DNA of 60,000 nt from positions 15,073,001-15,133,000 of the forward strand of contig OU612066.1 of NCBI GenBank assembly GCA_914767715.1, in the 5' to 3' direction. A program made the position numbers and the translations under genes. Each line of letters begins with the position of its first letter. The stretch's first letter is position 1. The notes beneath the pieces are model-generated. The model did no database searches. It was not told the DNA's origin and saw only the letters and a program-made list of their open reading frames with translations. Below are positions 37,960-50,100 of the stretch, piece by piece. Source of the stretch: Membranipora membranacea. Lineage: Eukaryota; Bryozoa; Gymnolaemata; Cheilostomatida; Membraniporidae.

Positions 37960-40900
37960 ATGGAATATGACTGATTTATAAAGTGACAGAAATCAAGCTG
38001 TCTTCACCTGAATTCTATACCAGACAAATAATTTGAATTTTTTCTAATATTCTGCGGTAACTGTGACTGTATGTTGATAAATATTTAATTGCGCCAAAAA
38101 TTGTGTCTCGGTGAAAGTGAGAAGGTGTTGGGCCAAGTAGTTGGAAACCTTTGAGTGAGAAACTCTGCTGAAAAGTATGTGGGAACTATAAGAAGATTTT
38201 GTAGTAAAAAAAGCGTCAACATGGTACTTCATCCATTACTTTTTAAAAATCTACCTAACAAGGTGCCGTTGCACCAGGAGAATGAATCACGGTTTGAGCA
38301 AGGAGTTAGCTCATTGGTTTGAGTATGGCTTCATTTAGGTGAATGCATTACAGTATAGTATCGGCTATACATAGTTGCAAGTAACATCAAAATTCGACAA
38401 CATTCTATACTGACTGGAACTTTCCTGCAACTGTGTTATTTGAACGCTTTAGTTTTTCTAAATTTGGCTTAAAGCCATAGCCACCCCAAGGAGTATTCAG
38501 TATTTTGATTATTTTGTGCTGCTTATCGGATTGATTGATTGATTGATGAGTACTTTATTATCGATCTAAATACATTGAAAAATGTATATTACTGATCTGA
38601 TTTACAATATTTCAGAAAATGACCTTGTTGTCCATCAAAGCGGTCATCCACCCTAGTCAAACAAAGGTCACAGAATATTCAATTATTATGGTCATTAATC
38701 AAAGATAGGATGTGGGGCAACTCTTGGTGAGAGTAATTATCTACAGCTGTGTCAAACATGTTTGTTCTAAGGTTCAACCTGACCTCATAATGAGGAGAAT
38801 GAGAGTGACCTTAACTTATGGGAGGCACCATTTCCACAAGCAATAATTCATGCCAAGTAGAGCCAAGCCATTGTAATATTTTACCATGCAAATCTGACAT
38901 AACTTTATCATAAGTGACTGCCTGACTATAACATGCATCGGTCTTTGGGTAGCCTGTAACCTTTGGTCCGTTTGCCTGCATTCCTAGTTGCTCCCGATCC
39001 ACTGGTCACACCACGGAGTGACCAGTGAAAGGGAGCAACTGGAATGCAGGCAATTGGATTAAACTTGGTCTACCTTTAACCTCACTCATTCATACATTTT
39101 TTTTCAATTTTTCAAAATGACTCACACAAAGCCCAAACTCAGGGTGCTCTAGTCCTAAGATAAAGACCAAGGAATCAAGTCAGAATTTTGCCTGTGCAAT
39201 GATACATGTTTTGTCATATAGGGACATGTACTTAAGGCGTTATCTTTATGGAATGGGTTATCCACGATTCCACGCTCATGCTCTGCTCAGTAAATATCCG
39301 GATTTATGTATAATTGTCCTCATCAAGTGCCTTATCTATATCTCAACTCAAGGCCATACCATCACCCCCCCCCCCCCCCCCCCGCCTCGAGCTCCTCTTC
39401 ACAAAGTTTGATAACATTTGATCCAAAGGATATAAGTTTCATAACCGGTTAAAGTCGGTATTGTCATGTTTTTATTTGGATGGAGATTACTGTCAGCTGT
39501 TAACTGAGAGGATATCTTTCTCACCACATATAGCCAGATGGAACAGGTTTTATTCCTGTTGGCAACGTGCCAGTTATGCTTGGCCTTTGTTTAAAATAAC
39601 AGACAGTGGTTGAAAGTAGTAATCTAATTATTCTACGCATTCTGTAGGTTTGCCTCTCATGGTCTAACTCTAAACACACTGACAGTTGCAACCTCAGCGG
39701 ATCCTCAATGAATTTATATATATATATATATATATATATGTGTTTATCCTCTAAGAATCAGCTGAGGCTTAGTAATGTTAGTGATGTGACGTCATGCAAA
39801 CCGCTCTGCACTCTGAGATTGCAACTGCTGATCAAACCTTCGGAGGCTGCTGTCGGCATATATGTTAACAATGGTGATGTTGTACAAACCTCTGAGGATG
39901 CAATCACTAGGTGTGTTTTGACCATTACATTCTAACCTACCCTAAGCGCAGTGGCATTATACAGCGTAGAGATATATCAATATAAGATGGTGTAAGAAGT
40001 GTAATTTATTAGGTAAGAAATAAGGCCCTGATTAAAAACTTGGTCATGGGAGACTGTCAGCATCCAGACTGAGCAAATAGACGAACCCTAGATTAAGATT
40101 AAAAACAAAATATATTATTATGTAACACTGACCACTAAAACGCAAGATTTATGAATCAGCATTCAATTTGAAACCATGATCTTTATACTTCTGCAAACAA
40201 TTGTTAGGGATCTTTTGTGTTTTTCTGTTTGCCAGTCTATATGAACTAGAATTATCTGGTTCTGGTGGCAAACTTTGGACTTTATAAATCGGATCTCTTG
40301 TTTTAGACAATAATTATCTGTAAACGTCTAGCTACTTGGTACCGGTTTTTTCCAACAACTTTTTGGGCAAAAGTTCAAGTAATAAACTTATTATACTTTG
40401 ATTTATGGTGGTGCACACACAACACAATCAATCATGTCATGAGTTTTTCAGCCCAGCCTCTCATCAATTTTGTGAAGCTTAGTAGAGAAGATGAGATCAC
40501 AGAGTAAAGATATATCCTTACTCTGTGATGAGATACTGCGGCAATATTAATGATGGCACAGAGTTATAATGGGCATTTAGTGGAGCAAATTATAGCATCA
40601 AGCAGAATTTACTCACGCTTTCCCAAAATAGGTTGGCATCAACTGTGTAAATACTTGTATGGGAATTGTGACAAGCCTTGTCCTCTGAATAATAATGCGG
40701 TTAGGTCAACAGCAATGACATAATTATCTCAATTGAGTTTGCAAGAGTGAAATTCTCTGAAAAAGCTTGTTATGTAACTGTAAGTGCTATAGTGCACTCA
40801 AAGATACTATAGCACTGCTATTGATTTACTACGATTCTGGGCAATAGTGCTACCTAAATAACAAAAGGGGATGTCTCAAAATAAGAAATTTGCACCCACA

Positions 40901-41946
40901 ACTTTCAAGTTACTACTTGTTTTGTTTGCCCATTCTACATGCTGTAACTTGACACCCATTGAATCCTGCTGCAAGCAAAGATTAGAAGTGCTATTTGTTG
41001 AACAGGAGTTGCTGCTCTGAAATGTGGCCTTATTTGTCTAAATCCAGGTCAGGTCAATTGAAGGGCTGGATAGAACTGGTTCCACAACCACTATCTATAA
41101 TACAATGAAAACTAAACTTGAGTCTAACCAGAGACTATGGATATTATATATGGTCTCTGGTCTTGTCTCTCTAAAGTCGATGGGTTTAGCCATAAAACAT
41201 ATGAATATTTATATGCTATGGGTTTGACTAAGCCACTGTCAAAACAATGAAAGTATTAATCAGGTTAATCATGGGATTAATTCTCTGCCGAATGCGGCAG
41301 ATTTTGCAGTGTCAACACAGATGCGTGCTAACATTGCACGCAAACTGCAAATATTCCTAGGGTTTTTGATTCTAGCGGGTGCAGCATTTATTACATAATA
41401 ATTGCTTGTCTTATGTAATAATTGTGTCAGAGTGGCCTTCAAGGGCTTATTACTATGATACTAAGGAATTTGAATATTTTTTGTGTCTGACATCTGTGAG
41501 GGGAACCGAAATAACAGCTTTGATGAATATATTATTACATCAAGTTACATGCAATTGTGCATCCCAAAGGTTTCCCCCATGTATAATTAAACTTCAATTC
41601 CCAGGCCCTTCGTGGTTTGACCAATGAAAACTGTGGCAGATTGTCGGACGAAAACTGTGCCGTTCCCATCACCTCATCATGATGAATTTTAATACATGTA
41701 TATTTTTAAGCCACTGCTAGAACTGGCCTCAGCTGGTTTGAGTTGGTTCTTTGAGGGTGTGTATCAAAGAGCCAATCAAATCGCAGGATTATATTCATAA
41801 ATAAAGCCAATGTTTGTAAACAAAAGGGGTAGCTTTCAAGGTTAAGGTTCCTCACTAGCGCAAAGCCAGCGTAAAAAGTCTAATGGCTGATAAAATGAAG
41901 AAAATATTGCCACCCCCATAAGTAGTTGTTCCCAGAGTCTAGAAAA
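37960..41946. other. Gene-poor region
   Basis: Nearly 4 kb with no gene I can support. It holds a TGAT-repeat tail at 38,528-38,548 (reverse-orientation retrotransposon remnant), a family A MITE at 38,961, a poly-C run at 39,366-39,383 and a (TA)n run at 39,716-39,738. Confidence 0.55.
38953..39080. mobile_element. MITE family A, copy 3
   Basis: Element 38,961-39,072. Left arm GTTTGCCTGCATTCCTAGTT GCTCCC..TCCACTGGTCAC; right arm GTGACCAGTGAAAGGGAGCA ACTGGAATGCAGGCAA. Flanks CCTGTAAC and CCTTTAAC form an 8-bp target duplication with one mismatch. Confidence 0.85.
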
Positions 41947-41947
41947 G

Positions 41948-41955
41948 TATAAAAA
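41948..41955 (+). promoter_or_regulatory. TATA box of BHMT
   Basis: TATAAAAA, followed by a pyrimidine-rich stretch (CTCTCTCCCTCCCTTTCTTC) where transcription probably begins, about 115 bases before the start codon at 42,069. Confidence 0.65.
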
Positions 41956-42068
41956 CTCTCTCCCTCCCTTTCTTCAGCCTCTCTCATCTTACTGTGCTCA
42001 CAGAACTGAACCGTTGGGAGAATTCTTACTACGCTGTTACCAGAAGATATACTACATCATCATACATC

Positions 42069-45000
42069 ATGCCTACTAAGGTAAATAGTTTTAATTCACA
42101 ATTAAAACTTTTGCCTTTACTCTCTACCATCTGCTGCCGGACAACATCCCGGAAGAGGCTACTCGGTTCAGATTTGTTATGTATTGAATTTCAATTCACT
42201 TTTTATTTTTGAAACCTCGTCATGTTAATTTTCCGTCTCATAACTATGACAAATTATTTTTTGGTTTTTGTAGGGAATTTTGGAGAGACTTGCTGAAGGT
42301 CCAGTGATTGGGGATGGAGGATTTGTGTTTGCTCTTGAGAAGAGAGGTTATGTGAAGGCTGGACCATGGACTCCAGAGTCCTGTGTCGAACATCCTGAAG
42401 CTGGTAAGTGAATTAATTTTTTTATTTTTCGCATTCTTGAAGTCAGTTTTGATAAGTTTAGAGAAATTGGGTTGGCTTCGACTGTGTTGTATTGTTTTTA
42501 TTTTACATTGTTTTGGAATTTTCGCTTGGTAGCTTTTATTTAACTCAAAACGCTAACACTGGCTTTTGTGAATGGGATATAAAACTACTACTGCTATTTG
42601 TAGTGCTATATAAGCCTTAGTGCTATATAAGCCTTAGTGCTATATAAGCTTTAATAAGCCAGTGGCTATCTAGTGTGTAATTGTAGTTGTATCTCTATGA
42701 TTACCATAGACATAGACATACCATAGACATATGTTGTATCTCTTTGTTTACAGTCAAACAGCTACACAGAGAATTTTTGAGAGCTGGAGCTGATGTGATG
42801 CAAGCTTTCACTTTTTATGCCAGTGACGATAAACTTAAAAATAGAGGCAACCAAGCTTCAGAACAACACACTGTAAGTCTACTTCAATCTATTTCTCAAT
42901 TATTTTTTATAAATGAATAAACAGAGCATTCTGGCACAGATATGGCGGCACAGATATGGCGGCACAGATATGGCGGCACAGATATGGCGGCACAGATATG
43001 GTGGCACAGATATGGCGGCAACAAAAATTCACCCCCCCATGCTTTGCGATGTGGCGTGTGACAAGAGATCTGATTATAATCAACCTGGTATTCGAATTGA
43101 TTAGGCCTCTTCAAGAATTTAAACTCACTGTAAACCAGGCATACACACTTTACAAACATTCACAGCACAATTTGTATTATGTTTGAAGTAATGTTGATGC
43201 TGCTTCAGCTGCCGTCTCTTGTTTATTTTTATTCTTTAAACGCATTGAATGATACTGATGGCAGCCGCAGCGTCATAAGTATGTTATTTCTTGTAAACAT
43301 GCGATTTCTGTTTGCAGTGTGCAGGCATTAATGCAGCTGCTTGCAAAATAGCTAGAGAAGTCGCTAGTGAAGGAGATGGTCTCGTAGCAGGTGGCCTTTC
43401 TCAGTGTCCTACTTATCTCTCTGGAGGCTCAAAAGAAGCTGTACAAGCGGAGTTCAAAATCCAGTTGGATGAATTTGTGAAGAACAAAGTTGATTTCCTT
43501 ATTTGCGAAGTAAGTGAAACACATTTTTGTGATAAAACGAAAAATCTTTTGTAATCATCGCTTTCATCCATTACGTTTTATGTATGTATATAGTCAAATG
43601 TTGGGAATAATTGGTAAAATTGCAGATAGCTGCTAGTGCTTGCGATTGATGAGTGATGCATAGTTTTATATGCTTATAGTAAAGCTACAACTGTGTTATG
43701 CAACACACAAAAACTGCTATGTTGTTAACTGAGCAACCAAACAAATATTTACTATGCGTTTACTAATAATACGATTTCACTCTTGCAGTATTATGAGCAT
43801 GTCGAGGAGATCGAGTGGGCTATTGAAGAGTCGCTGAAGACCGGAATGGTTGTGGCAGCTAACATGTGTATCGGACCAGAGGGAGACCTTCATGGTACAA
43901 CACCTGCAGAGTGCGCCGTCAGGATGGCTAAGGCTGGTAGGTCCCTCTCTACACATTTGCTTGTATTGATATGAGATAACTCTCTAATAGTACTGTTTTA
44001 TTAACACCGTTATCCTTATTAGCATTGTTACTAAAATGTGCCAAGTCAAGATTGGGAGTTGTCTTCTGTTTATATATGTTAAGACAACTCTACCCAAATC
44101 AACTGCAAATTTAACTTTGGGGTGTTAGGTGTTATCCAACCCTCACTGCTTATATTGAATGCACAATCCACAGATATGTTTGGTTAGGATCCAAGCCTAC
44201 ATGAAGAATGACTGCATTCCTTGACATTGTTACAGGTGCTAAGATAATCGGAGTTAACTGCCACTTTGACCCATTCAAGCTTCTGGACTGCATGGATCAA
44301 ATGAAGCAGGGTCTCATCAAAGCCAACTTGTACAAAGACGTCTACATGATGGTACAGCCTCTAGGTTTCCACACTCCAGACGCCAGTAAACAAGGCTTCA
44401 TTGATCTGCCTGAGTTTCCATTTGGTAAGTGGTGATGTAATGTATATAAATTAAAAACAAAGAAGTTTGGATCTTCTTCATGTACCATATTACAAATTGA
44501 TGAAAATACCTCAGAAAGATGTTTGGTTTGGTATGGATAATTGTATGTCCGATTGCTTATTTGATCTTTCTTCTCATGCAGGTCTGGAGCCCAGAATCCT
44601 GTCAAGATGGGACATGCATGCGTTTGCCAGACAAGCTTACGACATGGGTGTTCGGTATATCGGAGGATGCTGCGGGTTTGAACCTTATCATGTAAGAGCT
44701 CTCTCTGAGGAGCTTATCGCCGAGAGGGGCGGACGAATCCCAGAGGGTTGTGAGAAACATGATATGTGGGGAGCTGGCCTCAAGATGCACACTAAACCAT
44801 GGGTTAGAGCCAGGTAATCAACGCTATATTAAAATATTGATATTAAATTATGCTATTGAACAACTTGCATGACAATACATACATTCATGGAGACGGATGT
44901 ATACAATTTGTACTGTCAAATCTTTACTGCAATAGATTATATAGATCGGTCAATCCCTTCTTATATGCAACTTGTTGAACCAGCTGCCAGAATGACAAAA

Positions 45001-45565
45001 CATTCTGAAATCGGGTTGATTTAGCATGCCATCCTAGAGATGGTGGTTCTTGTACAAGATATGACAAAATTAACATGCAAATTGGTATGTACTTGCACAA
45101 TTGTCTGGTTGCCTGGAAGAAGATTATTGACGCCCTGCTTCCAATGACTTGAATACTTTTGCTGTATTACAGAGCTAGCAGATCTTACTGGGAGAACCTA
45201 AATCCAGCTTCTGGTAGACCACACAGTTCTGCTTACGCCAAATCTGACAGATGGGGCGTCACTAAGGCAAGTGATATTTAATTTATTAATTTTTAATAAT
45301 TTTTGGTTTTGGCTGATGTTTAACATTCTTATCTACACGATTCACAGATTTTGCTTGTCTATCATACTATATTTGCTATCATGCTATATTTGCTATCATA
45401 CTATATTTTACTTGTTTATCATACCTTGTATATCATGTTTTACATTTATTTTATATATTTATTTTACAGGGAGATGAAATGCTCAAGCAACAGGTCGCTG
45501 TTACCGAGGACAAAGACATAGCCAAATTACAGGAGTACAAAACAAAGCAGCAAACCATGAGCTAG
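42069..45565 (+). CDS. BHMT: Betaine-homocysteine S-methyltransferase, 9 exons, 403 aa
   Basis: Exons 42,069-42,080, 42,274-42,403, 42,754-42,872, 43,318-43,509, 43,789-43,936, 44,236-44,424, 44,582-44,813, 45,173-45,266 and 45,470-45,565 join in frame to 403 codons (human enzyme 406). It transfers a methyl group from betaine to homocysteine, giving methionine and dimethylglycine in the cytosol. Seen: [20 protein letters not shown] near the N-terminus, [13 protein letters not shown], and the zinc ligands GVNC (Cys209) and GGCC (Cys293, Cys294), matching the human Cys217/299/300. The C-terminal arm used for tetramer formation is present ([20 protein letters not shown] then [20 protein letters not shown]). 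Intron 8 starts with GC. AATAAA at 45,783-45,788 is the likely polyadenylation signal. Confidence 0.95.
42607..42655. repeat. 17-bp tandem repeat, about 3 units (BHMT intron 2)
   Basis: Unit TAGTGCTATATAAGCCT repeated almost perfectly three times. Confidence 0.85.
42935..43020. repeat. 14-bp minisatellite, about 6 units (BHMT intron 3)
   Basis: Unit CACAGATATGGCGG, nearly identical in all copies (one GGTGG variant). There are no spacers, so it is not a CRISPR. Confidence 0.9.
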
Positions 45566-45809
45566 TGATGTACTTTGTGCTGCTGTAGTGACCAGTCCCC
45601 TATTTTTTTTAACAATATTCATCATTTTTCCTTGAAGGCCAATCAATACCTGCTAACTTTATACTAATATTATACACAACGCAACTAAATTTCTACTTTT
45701 ATCTCCATTTTTTTTAACTTTATATACCTTGCAATTTATTCGTTAGTATTAAACGGATTTTACTGGGCTTTTTCATAGCTTCAATAAAATTTGTTTTACC
45801 CCATTTACA

Positions 45810-45835
45810 TGTCTTGTGTGTGTGTGTGTGTGTGA
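45810..45835. repeat. (GT)n microsatellite
   Basis: Short GT run just after the BHMT polyadenylation signal; such GT-rich sequence can act as the downstream element. Confidence 0.8.
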
Positions 45836-45899
45836 CACAAACATTTATAATGAAAATTAGACAAACCATGCACCAAAAAAGCTGCATGTTTCACAAACA

Positions 45900-46320
45900 C
45901 TTGATTGCTGTCGCAGACAAATTACATTCTGCGCATGCTCAGCTCTGGGCATGAGCTGATCTCTGCAAAATTGAGTCTCGGAATTCCGAAGCCATATGAT
46001 TGGCTACCTGCTCTGGTGACATACTCCCCAAAGTGTGCGGATTTGTTATTAATAGTTATCCTCTCTTGTCATTATTAGCTGATTTTGATTGACAGTTTAT
46101 GCAGGAGATATCCCATTTCCCCTTTCCAAAGTTGCAATCAGAACCCAAACTAAACTCATTGTTCTTGCACATGCGCAAATTCAAGCCACGCAAGATGCAT
46201 ACTTAGCCTTACGACACCTGCTTTGCGGTAATGATATCCTAGTTTATCAGTGATCTACATGCCCAGTCAGATCACGAGAGTCAGTATGGACAAATTATTG
46301 CATCAGGACCTCACAAATGG
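45900..46320. repeat. Dispersed repeat, copy 1 (pairs with 57,390-57,780)
   Basis: Shares TTCTGCGCATGC, GAGCTGAT.TCTGCAAAA, TGAGTCTC.GAA, GGTAATGATA and TAGTTTATCAGTGA with the ADA intron 9 sequence. Nothing in it reads as a gene. Confidence 0.7.
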
Positions 46321-47195
46321 CAAAGCTCCAACATATATCTTGCGTGACATCACACTGAACGCGCATGATACGCTCTACTGTATATTCCACCATTTGGCAA
46401 CCCATTTTCTCCTCAATCCTCTAACTGGATTGCAACATGATTAAAACATCGAATGGGTCGCGCTTTGCCAAAACCAAAGCTGCAAGTGGCATCAAGATCA
46501 ATAAGATACATAATATGATTCTAAGGACATATGATAATGTTTTCTCCCCATCCTGGCAGCAGCCAATCTCTGTCTACAACGTCTTGGAATATTGCCAAAC
46601 CTTTTTATGCAACAAAGTCCCTCAACCCACCATCTATTTACGACCGGGTCTTGACTTTTCAGGAGAAAAATTAAAGCTGAGATATTGCACTGTCATGATG
46701 TCCTGATCTAGGCCAAGGAAGTAAATAGTTTCTCCTCCTTCTACATCTGGTCCATCTAGGCACATTCAAATCAATGTATTTAGAGGTGAGCATGGCAATT
46801 ATTAGGGACTATGCAGTAGTGGTATTGGGCTTGAAGAGTTGGAATTCCCAATGATTTCTATGACTCAGTTATGCTTGGGATTTTTTTATCCTTGCTAGGG
46901 ATTCCTAATCAAACGTGTCCACTTTTCTATTGGATAATCAAGCACAATAGAGATGCCATGCTATCTGCATATTTATCAACAACATGTATAACCAAGGAGA
47001 TTAGCGTTACTGTTACTGTCACTCCTTGGTATAACACTTAGCAAGCAATCCTATCAATCTTACTGCAAGGAGGTAAAACTTTTCATTTCAATTTTCAAAA
47101 ATGCTTCAGGGCTGCTTTGGAACTGAAAGTGTATTGCCATTATATATGCATCATTTTGTATTATGTATGTTGATATTTTGATGTTCGTATTACAG

Positions 47196-50100
47196 CATGG
47201 CATGTGGAGTAGGTATGAAGCCTCTGGTTGCGCAGTTGGGTGATAAAGTTCATCAAATCAGTAAGTTAATTATGTACTTAAACCGAACATTTTATTAGAC
47301 TTTCACTTACATATTCCACAGAACTCTGATCTGTGCATACATGCAGCGGACACATCGCCTGTTACAGCCCCGGCGGGGGGGGGGGAGCCGTCGGACGGGG
47401 GCAAGAGTCTGGGGGCTCAGACTAGTTACACCCATGAACATTATGAATAGAAAATTTTGAAATGTTGTCATTGCTGAGAATCATTTTATATATGTATATG
47501 TCCTGAACTCACTTTGACCTCACTTTCGCATGGTAATAGTATTGGTATTAATCACTGTCGAATCATTAATTTTAACTACAGCTGATGCTACTCAGAAGCC
47601 TCAAGCCTGGTGCAAAGACTTTGTCTACAAAGCAGTACCTAGAGCACTTCACATTCTCAAAACAAGTAAGTAAGAGACTATAATCAATAGCATTTTATCT
47701 GCTGGGATCTAACCTACCTGATCCCGTCTACAGAATGTTTCATGGATCTTGTGATAATGATAACTGTCATTTTGTTGGAGGTCTAAGCTGCTATGAAGTG
47801 CCACCACAATTACTGTTCAGATATACTGATAATGCCGGCTGCCTACCATAGATCAAGACAGATCCATTTTGCTTTTATTTAAAGGCAGCAACTCGAGATG
47901 CAGTTATACTGGATCTAACTTGACCCACCTCAGCCTGACTGTCATCTATTGTTGATCCTTCCAACTTTTTTTCACAGCTGAACGGTTGGATGTCATTACG
48001 AGTGTATTGAAGTGGTTCAACTTGGTTGGGGCCGAACCACCAACAAATAAAAGAATAATCAAGCAGAGCGGAGGTGTATCGGTGTACATCGATTTGATAA
48101 TAGCTGACATTACTGATATCAAGGTATGGGCCTTAAAAGCACACATTCATTGAATTTGGCTAGCACTGAACCCTTACAAAATCAGGTGCCATTTATTGAA
48201 TTCAAAAGCCAGACTTTCTTAAATTTCAGGCTGATGTTATTGTCAACTCGGTTGGGAAAGAGAAAGACCTTTCAAGTGGGAAACTTTCTAAAGCATTATT
48301 AGACAGAGCAGGGGATGGACTTCAAGAGAGCCTCAACAGTACCAAAGTAGCTCTGGGAGAGCTGGCACCAGGAGAGGTGGCTGTCACACCAGGATACAAA
48401 CTCAGATGCAGGGAAGTTTATCACTGCTGTCTGCCTCAGTACACCAAGGAGAAGAAGGTAAGAAGAGGAAACCAACCATAACGCTATGTAATGGTACAAT
48501 ATTGGGAAAGAGTCTTAACCCTCAGCAGTGCGCTTACGAAGACGCTACCAAAATACGTGGACCACATTTAGGTCACTAGTCTGGCTTTTGATCATGATGG
48601 TAAACGTGCAGACATAATCCACCAATATGGGAACAACGAAATGCAGGCTAAAATCTCTGCCCAGTAACATATGGTTAGGAAAAACACTAGCTGAGATACT
48701 ATTAATCATATCTTTTGAGCAAAATCTAACTCTCATACTTCAAAACTGCTAAAGAAGTTTTTTTTCTGAGCATCGATCATCATCGCTGACTTCAATTACT
48801 GGATATTTTTTGTTATACTGTCTATTTCAGGGTTTGAGCGATTTGAGTTGTGTTGTATCCAGGTGCTTGAATCTAGCTTCATCATCAAAACATACCAGTA
48901 TTGCAGTTCCTGCTCTTGGATGTGGAGGACTTAAATATTCTCCCGATGAGGTCATAGCGACGATAGTAACAGAAATTCTTAGATGCGCTTTTCTCCCTGA
49001 AAATGAAGACGACGAAAAAGGATGTACTAAACGAGCGCGCTCGAAGAATGTTAAGATAGTTGTACAACCTGATGACAGTGATGTGAAAGAGGTATATGTA
49101 TAATATGTTCTCAATGCAGTTGTGATATCTACCTGTCTTTTACATGCGTGCTTCACTTGTATGAAAAGGTAACTCCAAAAAGGACAACTCAAAATGATAA
49201 AAAAGGGATACAGGAAATTGGAGATCCCCAGTGTATCCGGACGCTCTGGGAATCCTTGGCTATCACTCGAGGCAATATTTCACAGAGGCCTAAGTACTTG
49301 TCAATGTCCATGTCAATGTCAATATCAATGTGTATATCACACTGTAAATTCAAAGATGCAACTAATTCAATTTTTACTTACAGGCCTTTATAGAATACTT
49401 CAAAGAATACAACAAACCGCGTGGAGACAGGTCCATCAAGAAGTACCCTCAAGCCCCACATTGTGACAAAAGAGAGGTCCATCTTGCTGTTGGTAAGTGA
49501 AACCCAGACACTAAAACTATCTGATGAGTTTTTATACTCAGGGTCAATTGCGTCCAGAGTCCAGAAAAAAAACAAAATAAATACTATTTGGCAATAACGC
49601 TGCGGCTGGTCAACTGAACCAAAGCTGTTTTCACAGTGGTAATTGATTTTCACTACTCTGCTGTGTCAACAAGATACATCATATATTGAACTAAGCTTGG
49701 CTATACATATCAGCTACTCCCATGCACATCTGCTTTGACATCAGAATCGGTCTTTTTAAGCTTGTCCAAAGACTTGGCATGAAACGGAATCTGAATATAC
49801 AGAGATATCATTACCGTCAAACTCTTATGAATTCTGTGAGATTTCAGACAGGTTCAAGAAAGATCTTCCTAACTCTCAAATTCTGGAGGTACTTCAACTA
49901 ATAACAGTTTGATGCATGAATCACATTGAATCACATGAGACAGAGCGAAAACAAAAGCAGAACTTGTTGAAACTATGAATATTTACATATACTTATTCTG
50001 TGATTTGATATAGATCAAGTTTGGCCCATTTGCCTGCATTCAGAGTTGCTCCCCCTCCACTGGTTACGTCGTCGGCGTGACCAGTGGAAGGGGTGCAACT

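Noticed and set aside
42935-43020. Regular repeats that might suggest a CRISPR array
   Set aside because: The 14-bp units are contiguous without spacers and lie in an animal intron.
46250-46706. Two plus-strand open frames between BHMT and macro-PARP
   Set aside because: The first overlaps a dispersed repeat and neither shows a known motif or phase-compatible splice sites to the macro-PARP exons.
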